This document shows positions 23,967 through 31,666 of a stretch of DNA of 46,915 nt, one piece after another. The translations under genes were made by a program, and so were the position numbers. Within the stretch, counting starts at the first letter, position 1. Every line of letters begins with the position of its first letter. The notes below the pieces were generated by a model. The model did no database searches. It was not told the origin of the DNA and was given only the letters and a program-made list of their open reading frames with translations. This DNA comes from a virus: the IMG/VR virus record IMGVR_UViG_3300006927_003862, positions 1 to 46,915 of that record, one strand, 5' to 3'.

Positions 23967-24731
23967 TTACTTGGTGGCCATCAGTTCATTAAACGCTCGG
24001 TCCACGTCATTCTTGCCACTGCTGTACTTCGTGGTTTCCTTCGAACGAGATTCTGCACTTCCGTCGCCGGCTAGTTGCTCATCAAGGATGGCATCAATTT
24101 GGGCTGCGGTTAGACGCTCAAAGAGAGGGTCAAAATCCGGGATGCTGTCAAGGAGGGCGGGGATAGCATCCGTGTCCTCCAAAAGCGGGGAAGTGTTTCG
24201 GCGCATCTTAAGGTTTGTTTGGGGATAAGCGCCGGGAGCGGTGGGCTTAGTGTAGGTAAGTGAAATATCCGTCCCCTCCAACGAGTCGGTGATATCTCCA
24301 TAGTCCGGATCAAGAATGTACCCTAGAAGATTTTCATAGGCACGCTTTCCATATCCATAGATCTTAACGCCTTCGTCTTCGCGGCCGCGCACCACGACTG
24401 GTGAGAAAAAGCGCGCACGAACAAAAAGTGACTTAGCAAGCTTCTTGCTTTCGTCGTCATTCTTGTCGACACCTTCTCGCCATAATTGTGATGCAAACTC
24501 ACAAATAGGACACGGATCATCAAAGTTGCGCTTCGGACATACGATTCCCCCACGATGATCTCCCACATTATAGTGGAAATACATTTCCTTAAGTGGATCA
24601 CCATCAGGTGCTGGGACAATGCGAATGTCTTGATCTCCCTCGTCTGGCTTAAACCAGACCGACTGCTCCCTTGTTCCTTCGCCACGTAACGTGGCCAGTT
24701 TCTTTTTCATTAGTTCCATATTGATTGACAT
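23967..24731 (-). CDS. Single-stranded DNA-binding protein (T4 gp32-like)
   Basis: A 254-aa protein. The start is basic (MELMKKKLATLRGEG), as in the gp32 cooperativity domain. A zinc-containing core has VCPKRNFDDPCPICEF (Cys65, Cys74, Cys77 with a preceding His53 or His59, similar to gp32 His-Cys3). The C-terminus is acidic and flexible, ending in DRAFNELMATK. It coats single-stranded DNA and recruits replication partners. Strong regulation is visible: promoters at 24786-24814 and perhaps 24996-25024, a palindrome over the start site and a terminator behind the gene. The ATG at 24731 has GGAGAC upstream. Confidence 0.88.
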   Translation of the reverse strand: MSINMELMKKKLATLRGEGTREQSVWFKPDEGDQDIRIVPAPDGDPLKEMYFHYNVGDHRGGIVCPKRNFDDPCPICEFASQLWREGVDKNDDESKKLAKSLFVRARFFSPVVVRGREDEGVKIYGYGKRAYENLLGYILDPDYGDITDSLEGTDISLTYTKPTAPGAYPQTNLKMRRNTSPLLEDTDAIPALLDSIPDFDPLFERLTAAQIDAILDEQLAGDGSAESRSKETTKYSSGKNDVDRAFNELMATK

Positions 24732-24762
24732 TTTTGTCTCCTTTGTTGTTTATGGTTAGAGT

Positions 24763-24783
24763 ATATCAAGCGTTCCTTGATAT
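24763..24783 (-). promoter_or_regulatory. Operator-like palindrome at SSB transcription start
   Basis: Perfect 8-bp arms ATATCAAG and CTTGATAT with a 5-bp centre, overlapping the expected start of transcription from the promoter at 24786-24814. It could be a repressor site or a 5' stem. Confidence 0.55.
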
Positions 24784-24785
24784 CT

Positions 24786-24814
24786 AATATAACACTCTCA
24801 ATCTATCTTGTCAA
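24786..24814 (-). promoter_or_regulatory. Sigma-70-type promoter of SSB gene
   Basis: TTGACA (24809-24814), a 17-bp spacer and TATATT (24786-24791), overlapping the last codons of the tubulin-like gene. Confidence 0.82.
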
Positions 24815-25655
24815 GAGTATTTTGTTGTTGTATCGTGTTTGTATGGGCCACGACGTACCCAAAATCGGTATACGGAGTTTCATAAATCGCATATGAAATC
24901 TTGCGAAAAGCATTCGATGGCTTCTTTTTGAGCATATCTACAATCCTTTGGTGCAACATTCCTTCCTTTTCTAATCTTTCTCCATTTATACATAAATAAT
25001 AACACAGATCTCGCTCTCTGTCAAGCTCAAAAAACCATTTTTCTTCTAAATTTTTCATATCGAGTGCTCCGATACTACGGATACGATTAATCGCGGCAGG
25101 TTTTGATACTTGACCAATTTCCGGGTCAGCATGAGCAAAATAATTAGCATAATGGACCGCTGCAAAAATGCATGCATTAAGGGTGTCATAATACCCTTTA
25201 ATCGGAACATTCCCCAGTGTTTTTTCAACCTCTACATTAGAAAAGATAGTAAAAGAATTAAGAAGGCCAGACCGAGCATACTCTTGCAACACTCCAAAGG
25301 TCATATTTTCCACTAGCCGACGTTCGCCGTTTACTAGTTCAATATCCGGCTTAATATAAAATACATCTACCTTTCGCCCTCGTAGTTGCTCCAAGATTCC
25401 CAATGAATAGTTGGAGCTATATGCTGTGCCAACTATAAACACCTGTATTTGCTGGCGTAAATCTTTGAAAAAGTTTTTCAAATTAGGGATGTGCTTTTCG
25501 TATTCTTCTGGGCTATCGAATTTATCAAGTTTATATTCTCGCTTAGAATTTTTGATTATCTCATCATTTAATTTATACACCTCGTATTGAGGTGTTTCTG
25601 CGAACTTCTCTGCGATGGCAGACGCGCCAGAGCCGATGCCTATAACCGATATCAT
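24798..25655 (-). CDS. Divergent FtsZ/tubulin-like protein, 285 aa
   Basis: I base this on layout, not on intact signature motifs. The N-terminus (ISVIGIGSGASAIAEKF) matches the first nucleotide loop of FtsZ. Residues 72-91 (VFIVGTAYSSNYSLGILEQL) sit where FtsZ has GGGTGTG plus helix, but the glycine loop is lost. YIKPDIELVNGERRLVE (100-116) matches the FtsZ 'TKPF..EG.RR' strand-loop-helix. Asn140 and YYDTLNACIFAAV (155-167) match the later nucleotide contacts and helix H7. The FtsZ T7 loop is not evident. It may be a phage filament or a non-hydrolysing relative. It is coupled to the polymerase gene by an ATGA overlap. Alternative: an unrelated Rossmann-fold protein. Confidence 0.55.
   Translation of the reverse strand: MISVIGIGSGASAIAEKFAETPQYEVYKLNDEIIKNSKREYKLDKFDSPEEYEKHIPNLKNFFKDLRQQIQVFIVGTAYSSNYSLGILEQLRGRKVDVFYIKPDIELVNGERRLVENMTFGVLQEYARSGLLNSFTIFSNVEVEKTLGNVPIKGYYDTLNACIFAAVHYANYFAHADPEIGQVSKPAAINRIRSIGALDMKNLEEKWFFELDRERDLCYYLCINGERLEKEGMLHQRIVDMLKKKPSNAFRKISYAIYETPYTDFGYVVAHTNTIQQQNTLDKID
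24996..25024 (-). promoter_or_regulatory. Possible internal promoter in tubulin-like gene
   Basis: TTGACA (25019-25024), a 17-bp spacer and TATTAT (24996-25001). It lies inside coding sequence and may be chance, but it has the same geometry as the others and would add transcription of SSB. Confidence 0.45.
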
Positions 25656-26842
25656 ATATCTAGATTCTCTAAATCATAATAGTTTTTGCCGGCTTTTAAA
25701 TTAACCATAAATTTCCCTAATTGGTTATTTGCGAACATCTCTTTAATTTCGGGGATTAAATGGCGTTCCTCGTCCGCAAAATCAAGCACAATTTCATCAT
25801 GTACAATATGAGAAACAAACGATTTCTTATCCTGTAAAAACTCATCCATCGCGATGGCCCTCTCGATAACCAAGTCGGCCGTCGTACTTTGAATCAAATA
25901 ATTGAACGCCTTCCACTCATTCACAAGAATATGCCTGTCAAATACAGTATTAATATACCCTCCATCGTAGTAAGTGTCAAGTACTTTTTGACGATTATAA
26001 TAAGAAGCGCTTATATGGTCAGCATCTGGGTTGTAGAGCCATGCAAAAAATGTTGTCTTGGCGGTATCGCGATCCATCCCAGTGTTTTTAAAAACATTTA
26101 CAATATTCCACTCGTGGATATCTCCTCTCGGCTGTTCTTCTCCGGAGAGTGCCAAAAGTGTGCGCACCTCCGCGCCGTTATAATCCAAGGAGACAAACCA
26201 ATCGTGGTGCGGCTTAATGAGCCTACGCAATTCTTTTTTCATTGTCAGAATGGGGAGTGATCTGGGACTTGTTGTCAGGCGGCCCGTGATCGTTCCAAAA
26301 AGATTATAATCTATATGACGAGGTCCATTTAAAATCTTTTGCGAAGCATGTCGCAAGCCACTTTGTACAAAAAGGTTGCGACAATCTTCATTGTTTAGAT
26401 TTAAGTCGCGTTGCTTTATCTTAAAAAGCAATTTATATGCCTTATCCATATGGTCATAATTGGAAGGGCGCTCATTGTGCTCTATCACATGTTCTGTAAT
26501 TTGATTTTTAACCTCGCAAAATTCTAACAAGGCGTCATGAGGCACTAAATCAAAAAAACAGTGGTGGCGCAAATTAACCTTGGCGATATCAAACGATTTT
26601 TTATAGGCTGCTATTTTTTTACGAATTTTTTCGTAACGTGTCAGTAGGTGATCGGGGCATGCCTCTTGTAAAGAAAGCCCATTGCCGTAAATCCAGGCAT
26701 ACTCCACTTTTTCTTCTGGAGGAATATACCCACTATAGCGCCATGTCTTGGTCAAACTCGATGGAGGTTCGTCAAACCATAACTTGCCATCCACATATAC
26801 ACCAACACATTCCGATTTATCATCTAGGGTCTGAAAAATCAA
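25652..26842 (-). CDS. Family A DNA polymerase, polymerase core only
   Basis: A 396-aa protein carrying only the palm/fingers of PolA. Motif A is SLDYNGAEVRTLLALSG. Motif B fits RxxxKxxxFxxxY as RDTAKTTFFAWLY (the usual Tyr-Gly replaced, with Phe at the 762 equivalent). Motif C is HIVHDEIVLDF. There is no 3'-5' or 5'-3' exonuclease domain; the 5'-3' nuclease is a separate gene at 21.3-22.3 kb. With a family C polymerase elsewhere, this enzyme may do gap filling, repair or recombination-linked synthesis. The start is TTG at 26842 with GGGAGG correctly spaced and TTGA overlap with the upstream stop. An internal promoter lies at 25952-25980. Confidence 0.9.
   Translation of the reverse strand: MIFQTLDDKSECVGVYVDGKLWFDEPPSSLTKTWRYSGYIPPEEKVEYAWIYGNGLSLQEACPDHLLTRYEKIRKKIAAYKKSFDIAKVNLRHHCFFDLVPHDALLEFCEVKNQITEHVIEHNERPSNYDHMDKAYKLLFKIKQRDLNLNNEDCRNLFVQSGLRHASQKILNGPRHIDYNLFGTITGRLTTSPRSLPILTMKKELRRLIKPHHDWFVSLDYNGAEVRTLLALSGEEQPRGDIHEWNIVNVFKNTGMDRDTAKTTFFAWLYNPDADHISASYYNRQKVLDTYYDGGYINTVFDRHILVNEWKAFNYLIQSTTADLVIERAIAMDEFLQDKKSFVSHIVHDEIVLDFADEERHLIPEIKEMFANNQLGKFMVNLKAGKNYYDLENLDI
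25952..25980 (-). promoter_or_regulatory. Internal promoter in family A polymerase gene
   Basis: TTGACA (25975-25980), a 17-bp spacer and TATATT (25952-25957). It would transcribe the 3' third of the polymerase gene and the tubulin-like and SSB genes. Confidence 0.6.
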
Positions 26843-28095
26843 TAACTACCTCCCGATTTGCCGCCTCCCATGGGGGAAGTAGCGCTTCGTACGTTGTGTT
26901 TGCCTGGGCTCGCGTCTGCCCGGGCCCGGAGCTTGTTATAAATATAACCCAAAGAGCCGCTATAGTCAAATGGTTTGTTGATTATTAGTTCAAAAACTTT
27001 AAGAGCTTCTGAAACTCCGTTGCTTTGATGGAGTTCCCGGACATCATCTATTAACACTTCTTGTTGGTCAGGGCGCAAGGACGTGGTCTCTTCCAACAAT
27101 CTAATTTTACAATACCAATATACAAATTGCTTTTCATGAAAGAGGGCATCAAAGTCTGCTTTGGAATATTTTTTAGGGGCAATTTTTTTAATAACTGTGT
27201 GGCCTTCGCACTCCGTCCGTTCGAGAAAACTCTGAGTGCGCACCTTATTGTAAAGACGCAACAAGTAGTATTTAAAATGAGGAAAATATTCATCGTGGGC
27301 ATATTGATAAGCTTCGTCGAGAATGTGATCAGTTGTGTAAAAATTATCTTGAGAGGCATAGTGAAGCATATAGGCAGAGCCAATATCGGCTACCATACGA
27401 TAAGGAACGTTTTCGTCCACCATAAAACCATATGAATTACATGCATTAATAAAAAAGTTCCAGTTTTTGCTCCTAACAATTTTTTCAATCTTTTCTGCGT
27501 CGTTGTCAGCTTCAATGTCCGCGATTTCAATCACTAGTCCACTAGCATTCAAGGGACACAGTGCACTTTTGATGAATGCTGGTTTTGTAAAAGGAGTTTT
27601 ATAAAACCTATCTTGTTTAATTTTTAAAAACAAGTCCATAAACTGTTCAAAATTTCTCACTCTTATGGGCTGAGCCTCGAAAGCTCTTTTAATCAAGTTA
27701 AATTGCTCAGCGAGATGATCCGAATATAAAGTCCGATGACTTGCGATTGCTCCGTATACCCTTAAATTACTTAGGAAGGGATCGTCGGTAGCGATTTTTC
27801 GTGTCATTGCACACTTTTTAAATTGTTGTTGAACATCATTAAATGCGCGTACCACAAAATTAAGATCACCGGCGCCTGTGCCTTCTACGAGATCGGCCTT
27901 AAATTGCTCTAAAAGATTTGTTTTCACCACAATGGGCACAAAATGACGATCTACTCTCCCATAAAAATATTTCTCTCCAAAATTAAAATTTGTTATAGAT
28001 GGAGCAAGTTGCGAAATCTGATTTCTATAGTATATGCGTTTTTCAAATAGTTCGCGCGAGCCGGCGCCATTGGAGTCTACAAAAAAATCTGCCAT
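26839..28095 (-). CDS. Hypothetical protein, 418 aa, Gly-rich tail
   Basis: No family recognised. The protein begins MADFFVDSNGAGSRELFEKR and is largely alpha-helical with many aromatic residues (for example YASQDNFYTTDHILDEAYQY). It ends in a flexible Ser/Gly tail (SATSPMGGGKSGGSY). There is no signal or membrane segment. It is translationally coupled to the family A polymerase (TTGA overlap) and is the first gene on the replication side of the virion block, so a replication-accessory role is as likely as a structural one. AAGGAAAA precedes ATG 28095. Confidence 0.7.
   Translation of the reverse strand: MADFFVDSNGAGSRELFEKRIYYRNQISQLAPSITNFNFGEKYFYGRVDRHFVPIVVKTNLLEQFKADLVEGTGAGDLNFVVRAFNDVQQQFKKCAMTRKIATDDPFLSNLRVYGAIASHRTLYSDHLAEQFNLIKRAFEAQPIRVRNFEQFMDLFLKIKQDRFYKTPFTKPAFIKSALCPLNASGLVIEIADIEADNDAEKIEKIVRSKNWNFFINACNSYGFMVDENVPYRMVADIGSAYMLHYASQDNFYTTDHILDEAYQYAHDEYFPHFKYYLLRLYNKVRTQSFLERTECEGHTVIKKIAPKKYSKADFDALFHEKQFVYWYCKIRLLEETTSLRPDQQEVLIDDVRELHQSNGVSEALKVFELIINKPFDYSGSLGYIYNKLRARADASPGKHNVRSATSPMGGGKSGGSY
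26941..26969 (-). promoter_or_regulatory. Sigma-70-type promoter before family A polymerase
   Basis: TTGACT (26964-26969), a 17-bp spacer and TATATT (26941-26946), inside the 3' end of the 418-aa gene and about 100 bp before the polymerase start. It is the rightmost such promoter found. Confidence 0.7.
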
Positions 28096-28135
28096 TGTAT
28101 ATTTTCCTTATAACTATTAATGATGGTCTCAGTCG

Positions 28136-31100
28136 TTAATCAAGCGGATTGAGATCTATTTGCTCCCATTCCTTTTCGGCCCAGGAGCTAACACTATCTA
28201 GTTTCTCCGAAGCAAATTCTGTGGTGTCGTCCCAGAGACTAAGCAATTGCCCTTTCAAAGAATCCCCTATACCAGACCAATCCATGCTAAAAGATGCACC
28301 TTTGCGCAATTGAGCGGCTTCTTCACACTTAGTCTCTGCTTGTGTGGGTGGAACATCTGCAATATTTTTGGCCTCTTTGGAGGCAACCCACTTCGCGGTG
28401 AGGTGGGTATTGGCGACGCCGGGCCCAAGTCGCGTCGTTGATCGGATGATCATACAATATCCGCCGACTCCGAATTGAGTAAGATCAATACTCCCGTCGG
28501 CAACCCCACTATCAGGAGCAAATCCTCGGGGGTCGACATAAATATAGGTGCCGGGATATGTGCGCACATTTGGAAAAGTGTCGATTTCTACATCATATAC
28601 TTCCCGCAGCTGTTCAAGGCCCGCATATCCTTCTTGTTCGAATCTCACTTCTTTAAGATATTTGGATTCAGTCTTAGCTAATTTTATTTTTTTAACAATT
28701 CCGGCGCGCTGCCCAATCGCATAATGAAAAATTCCTCGGGCTTCGTCGCCCGGTACAATAACGCCCGCTTTGTCTTTGTAGGACTTTTTGATGCCCTGCA
28801 TCTGTTCGGCTGGCGCTGACCGCCCAACGAAAAAGGTTAAATAGTGGATTTCCTGTTCTGCGCCGCCGGAGGCTATAGGCAAATCTATCGGCCCAGCTAT
28901 ACGCAAGAGGGGAGTATTGGGCGCCATCGCCAAGGGCAGTCGGGAGGCCCAGACTCCATCCCGATAGGGCCGCTGTGGTCCCCACGCAGATGGGCGCGCC
29001 AGAAGTTTGGTGATTCGATCATGCTTATCGTTTCCATCTTTTGTATCATAGGAGGTTATTACTGCTTGATTGAGGCGGGTGCGCAGATCTCCCGTTGCTT
29101 CTCCAAAACAATCAGCACCATTCAAAAAGTTTCTCACCAGTTGATTAAATAAATCTGTAAGAAAAGTGCTTAGGGGATAAATAGTGCGGGAAGTCTTTAG
29201 GAAGTTTGCGGCCAACCATTCGTTAAGATATTGAGTGGCAATCGGCAAATCTCCCATGTTGATTAAAGAAAATTTATTAATGGCATCATCACGGGCGCTG
29301 CGCATTTCCATCGGCCCCAAAAGGACTCTAAATCTCGTAAACTGTTTATAAAACTTAACATAATCTCCGATCTCGCGCGCTACATCATCCGGATCTACCA
29401 AATGTTGTTCAACATGTTGCTTGAGTCCTGCACTTTTGGCTAGCAGTGTAGGCATCGTACTAAGAGTCACCTCTAGGTTTTCCAGAATTGTGTCCAACAA
29501 ATCACTTACAAATACAAAGGAGATAGGAACGACTCCTGGGCCATCGTTGGGCGCGCTGTCTAGAATTTGATTGCGCTTCATGGCGCCACCCGCAAATTTC
29601 ATGGCTGGCCCTTCACTTTTAAGTTTTTTAATGTCGGAAGTGCTGGCGCTTAACCATTTCAGTCGACCTCGATCCTGTAGTCTCTTAAATAGACTCGCGA
29701 GACTTTTTTGATTTTCACCTTGAATTCGCTTGTTTTCCTCATCACTAGGGGTGGTGGAATCACATTCAGTTTGGGCCTTCTTTTTAGACAAACGCCTGAT
29801 GGTACGTTCAAGTTCTACTCCGGGATCAGAAAATACATTAAACTTAGCGTCTCCGTAAAACTCATCTACGTATGCAAGATAGGAGATAGTGAAAGTAACA
29901 CGACCCATTTCGTCTAATTTAAAATCATGAGTCGTCGGGGTTAAATTAAGGGTAACATATGATTCAGAAATGGCGTTCATCAGATCGGTATCAATGTGAG
30001 AGGGCGCGCCAACGGCCCGGGGGTCTGCCCACCCTACCACAGCTTTAATGCGAAAGCGTAGTTCTTGAAGGTTTTTAATATGTTCTCTATATGCCTGTTT
30101 AGTCACGTTGTTGGAATTTACGGGGGGTGCAGGGGGCGGCGTCGCATCTTCGGCTGGGCCGCCCGTTTTCAGAGCCAAATCCACATATTTATATCCGCCA
30201 CGTTCTTTAAACAACTCATCTAAACTGTTCGCAAAAATAGTAAGTTCGGCCTTGATGCTTTTTTTAGCTGCAAAGGGGTTATTGCCATCGTAAGTAAATT
30301 CAAAGTCTTTGAGGCCCACCCCAAATCCACGCCGTAATTTATTAGAAAAAATATCCTTTACATCGTCGGAAGTGGCGTATGAGCTAAAATTAATTTCTCG
30401 CTGAGTTTCTCCTCCTTTATCATCAAAAGTCACCTTATAAAGTCTGATACGAGGGACAAGGCTTGACACCTGGGCAGGCGACATATTAAAAAACGTAGCT
30501 TGATTTGGATTTTGAGTAAGCCGATTCATAAACGTAAACGGATCACAATCAGCCATCAAGCAGGCGTTGGAAGCATAAAAAGGAGCAGGACACTCCGGGC
30601 GCGGGCCAAGCTCGTTTACTACAGAGGCCGCCGATTTGTACTCATTGCCCTCTGTTTTCTCCTGTGCCGTCAACCTTCTTACCGTTTCCTGGGCTTTCGC
30701 CAGTTTCTTCTTAAGATTTTTAGAAAGAGATTTTGGAGGAGTTCCTCTTTTGCGACACCACCAATTTAAATGGTTGGGATTAGGTTTGCCGGGATGCCAA
30801 TAAGGTAATTTTTTAGGGTTTTGTATCTCTAAGTGTGTCTTTTTGAGAGTGGCCAACTCCTGTGCGCGCGCTAGCAAATAACATTGATGGCTGATAGTCA
30901 TTTCTTTAATTTCGGATTTGACACCCTCGGTACCGCCGCCAACAGCCCCCATCAAACTATCTAGGCCGGTCATTTCGGCAAGTTTGTCAAGCCACTCTTC
31001 GCCCTTTTCAAGCGTCTCACCTTTCATCTCGGAAAACTGGTCTGCTAGATCGCTCCGGAGATCCTTGGTTGCATCTTTGGCATAATCTACAATTCCTTCC

Positions 31101-31276
31101 TCTTTGACCTTATCAAGTTGGGCTTCAAGCTGTACTGCTTTCGCCTTCAGACCGGCTAGCTTCTTCTCGGCCTTGACCTTCGCTTGGCCGACAGCTTGTT
31201 CTACCTGGCTCTGTGCGCTCACTGCCGAAGCCCACGCGCCTTCTAACTCCGCCTGTGCATCATCAATCATTCCCAT
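28136..31276 (-). CDS. Large virion protein, probably baseplate/hub, 1046 aa
   Basis: The first 120 residues are a long Ala/Lys/Glu coiled coil (AQAELEGAWASAVSAQSQVE onwards). Next comes a short Cys/His-containing segment (YWHPGKPNPNHLNWWCRKRG). About 750 residues of beta-rich sequence follow, and a short amphipathic helix closes it (SSWAEKEWEQIDLNPLD). It is located directly after the LysM-type wedge protein and the tube-associated pair, where contractile tails encode hub or central-spike proteins. The size is compatible with a baseplate hub, although no lysozyme or VgrG motif was seen. The start overlaps the neighbour's stop region. Confidence 0.6.
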   Translation of the reverse strand: MGMIDDAQAELEGAWASAVSAQSQVEQAVGQAKVKAEKKLAGLKAKAVQLEAQLDKVKEEGIVDYAKDATKDLRSDLADQFSEMKGETLEKGEEWLDKLAEMTGLDSLMGAVGGGTEGVKSEIKEMTISHQCYLLARAQELATLKKTHLEIQNPKKLPYWHPGKPNPNHLNWWCRKRGTPPKSLSKNLKKKLAKAQETVRRLTAQEKTEGNEYKSAASVVNELGPRPECPAPFYASNACLMADCDPFTFMNRLTQNPNQATFFNMSPAQVSSLVPRIRLYKVTFDDKGGETQREINFSSYATSDDVKDIFSNKLRRGFGVGLKDFEFTYDGNNPFAAKKSIKAELTIFANSLDELFKERGGYKYVDLALKTGGPAEDATPPPAPPVNSNNVTKQAYREHIKNLQELRFRIKAVVGWADPRAVGAPSHIDTDLMNAISESYVTLNLTPTTHDFKLDEMGRVTFTISYLAYVDEFYGDAKFNVFSDPGVELERTIRRLSKKKAQTECDSTTPSDEENKRIQGENQKSLASLFKRLQDRGRLKWLSASTSDIKKLKSEGPAMKFAGGAMKRNQILDSAPNDGPGVVPISFVFVSDLLDTILENLEVTLSTMPTLLAKSAGLKQHVEQHLVDPDDVAREIGDYVKFYKQFTRFRVLLGPMEMRSARDDAINKFSLINMGDLPIATQYLNEWLAANFLKTSRTIYPLSTFLTDLFNQLVRNFLNGADCFGEATGDLRTRLNQAVITSYDTKDGNDKHDRITKLLARPSAWGPQRPYRDGVWASRLPLAMAPNTPLLRIAGPIDLPIASGGAEQEIHYLTFFVGRSAPAEQMQGIKKSYKDKAGVIVPGDEARGIFHYAIGQRAGIVKKIKLAKTESKYLKEVRFEQEGYAGLEQLREVYDVEIDTFPNVRTYPGTYIYVDPRGFAPDSGVADGSIDLTQFGVGGYCMIIRSTTRLGPGVANTHLTAKWVASKEAKNIADVPPTQAETKCEEAAQLRKGASFSMDWSGIGDSLKGQLLSLWDDTTEFASEKLDSVSSWAEKEWEQIDLNPLD

Positions 31277-31278
31277 AT

Positions 31279-31617
31279 CTAAGCTATCCCCAATACACGC
31301 AGAGCGTCTTCTAAACTCAGAGGAATGCTAATTAAGTCCCCATTTTTAATGTCTACTTCGGTTGCGAACCCATTATACCACGCAATAATCCACCAATACG
31401 TAGGATCACCATAGTGTGTGTGAGCGAGCTTATAAAAACGATCTCCATATTTCCAAATGTATGTAGTGGAAGGTACTCCTATTCTATCATTAACAGATGG
31501 CTGGCGCATTACGGGCGTCTCATATTGACGAACCCCCTTTAGATCACGTTTGGTGCGCAAAAAACTATAGTATTCGCTACTATTATATAAAATATTGTAT
31601 TTTCTGTATCTTGGCAT
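31279..31617 (-). CDS. LysM-domain baseplate wedge protein (T4 gp53-like)
   Basis: A 112-aa protein whose second half is a LysM-like fold: YIWKYGDRFYKLAHTHYGD, YWWIIAWYNG and NGDLISIPL, the pattern of gp53 and XkdP-type baseplate proteins. The N-terminal half (RYRKYNILYNSSEYYSFLRT) is the usual phage extension. In T4, gp53 joins neighbouring baseplate wedges. AGGATAAAC lies before the ATG. Confidence 0.75.
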   Translation of the reverse strand: MPRYRKYNILYNSSEYYSFLRTKRDLKGVRQYETPVMRQPSVNDRIGVPSTTYIWKYGDRFYKLAHTHYGDPTYWWIIAWYNGFATEVDIKNGDLISIPLSLEDALRVLGIA

Positions 31618-31666
31618 TTTGTTTATCCTATTCCTTCAATTTCACTGGCTGTCTTAAAAAAATTCA

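Noticed and set aside
26905-26932. GC-rich hairpin in the 3' end of the 418-aa gene
   Set aside because: The arms contain a wobble and the sequence encodes an ordinary part of the protein; no U tract and no gene boundary.
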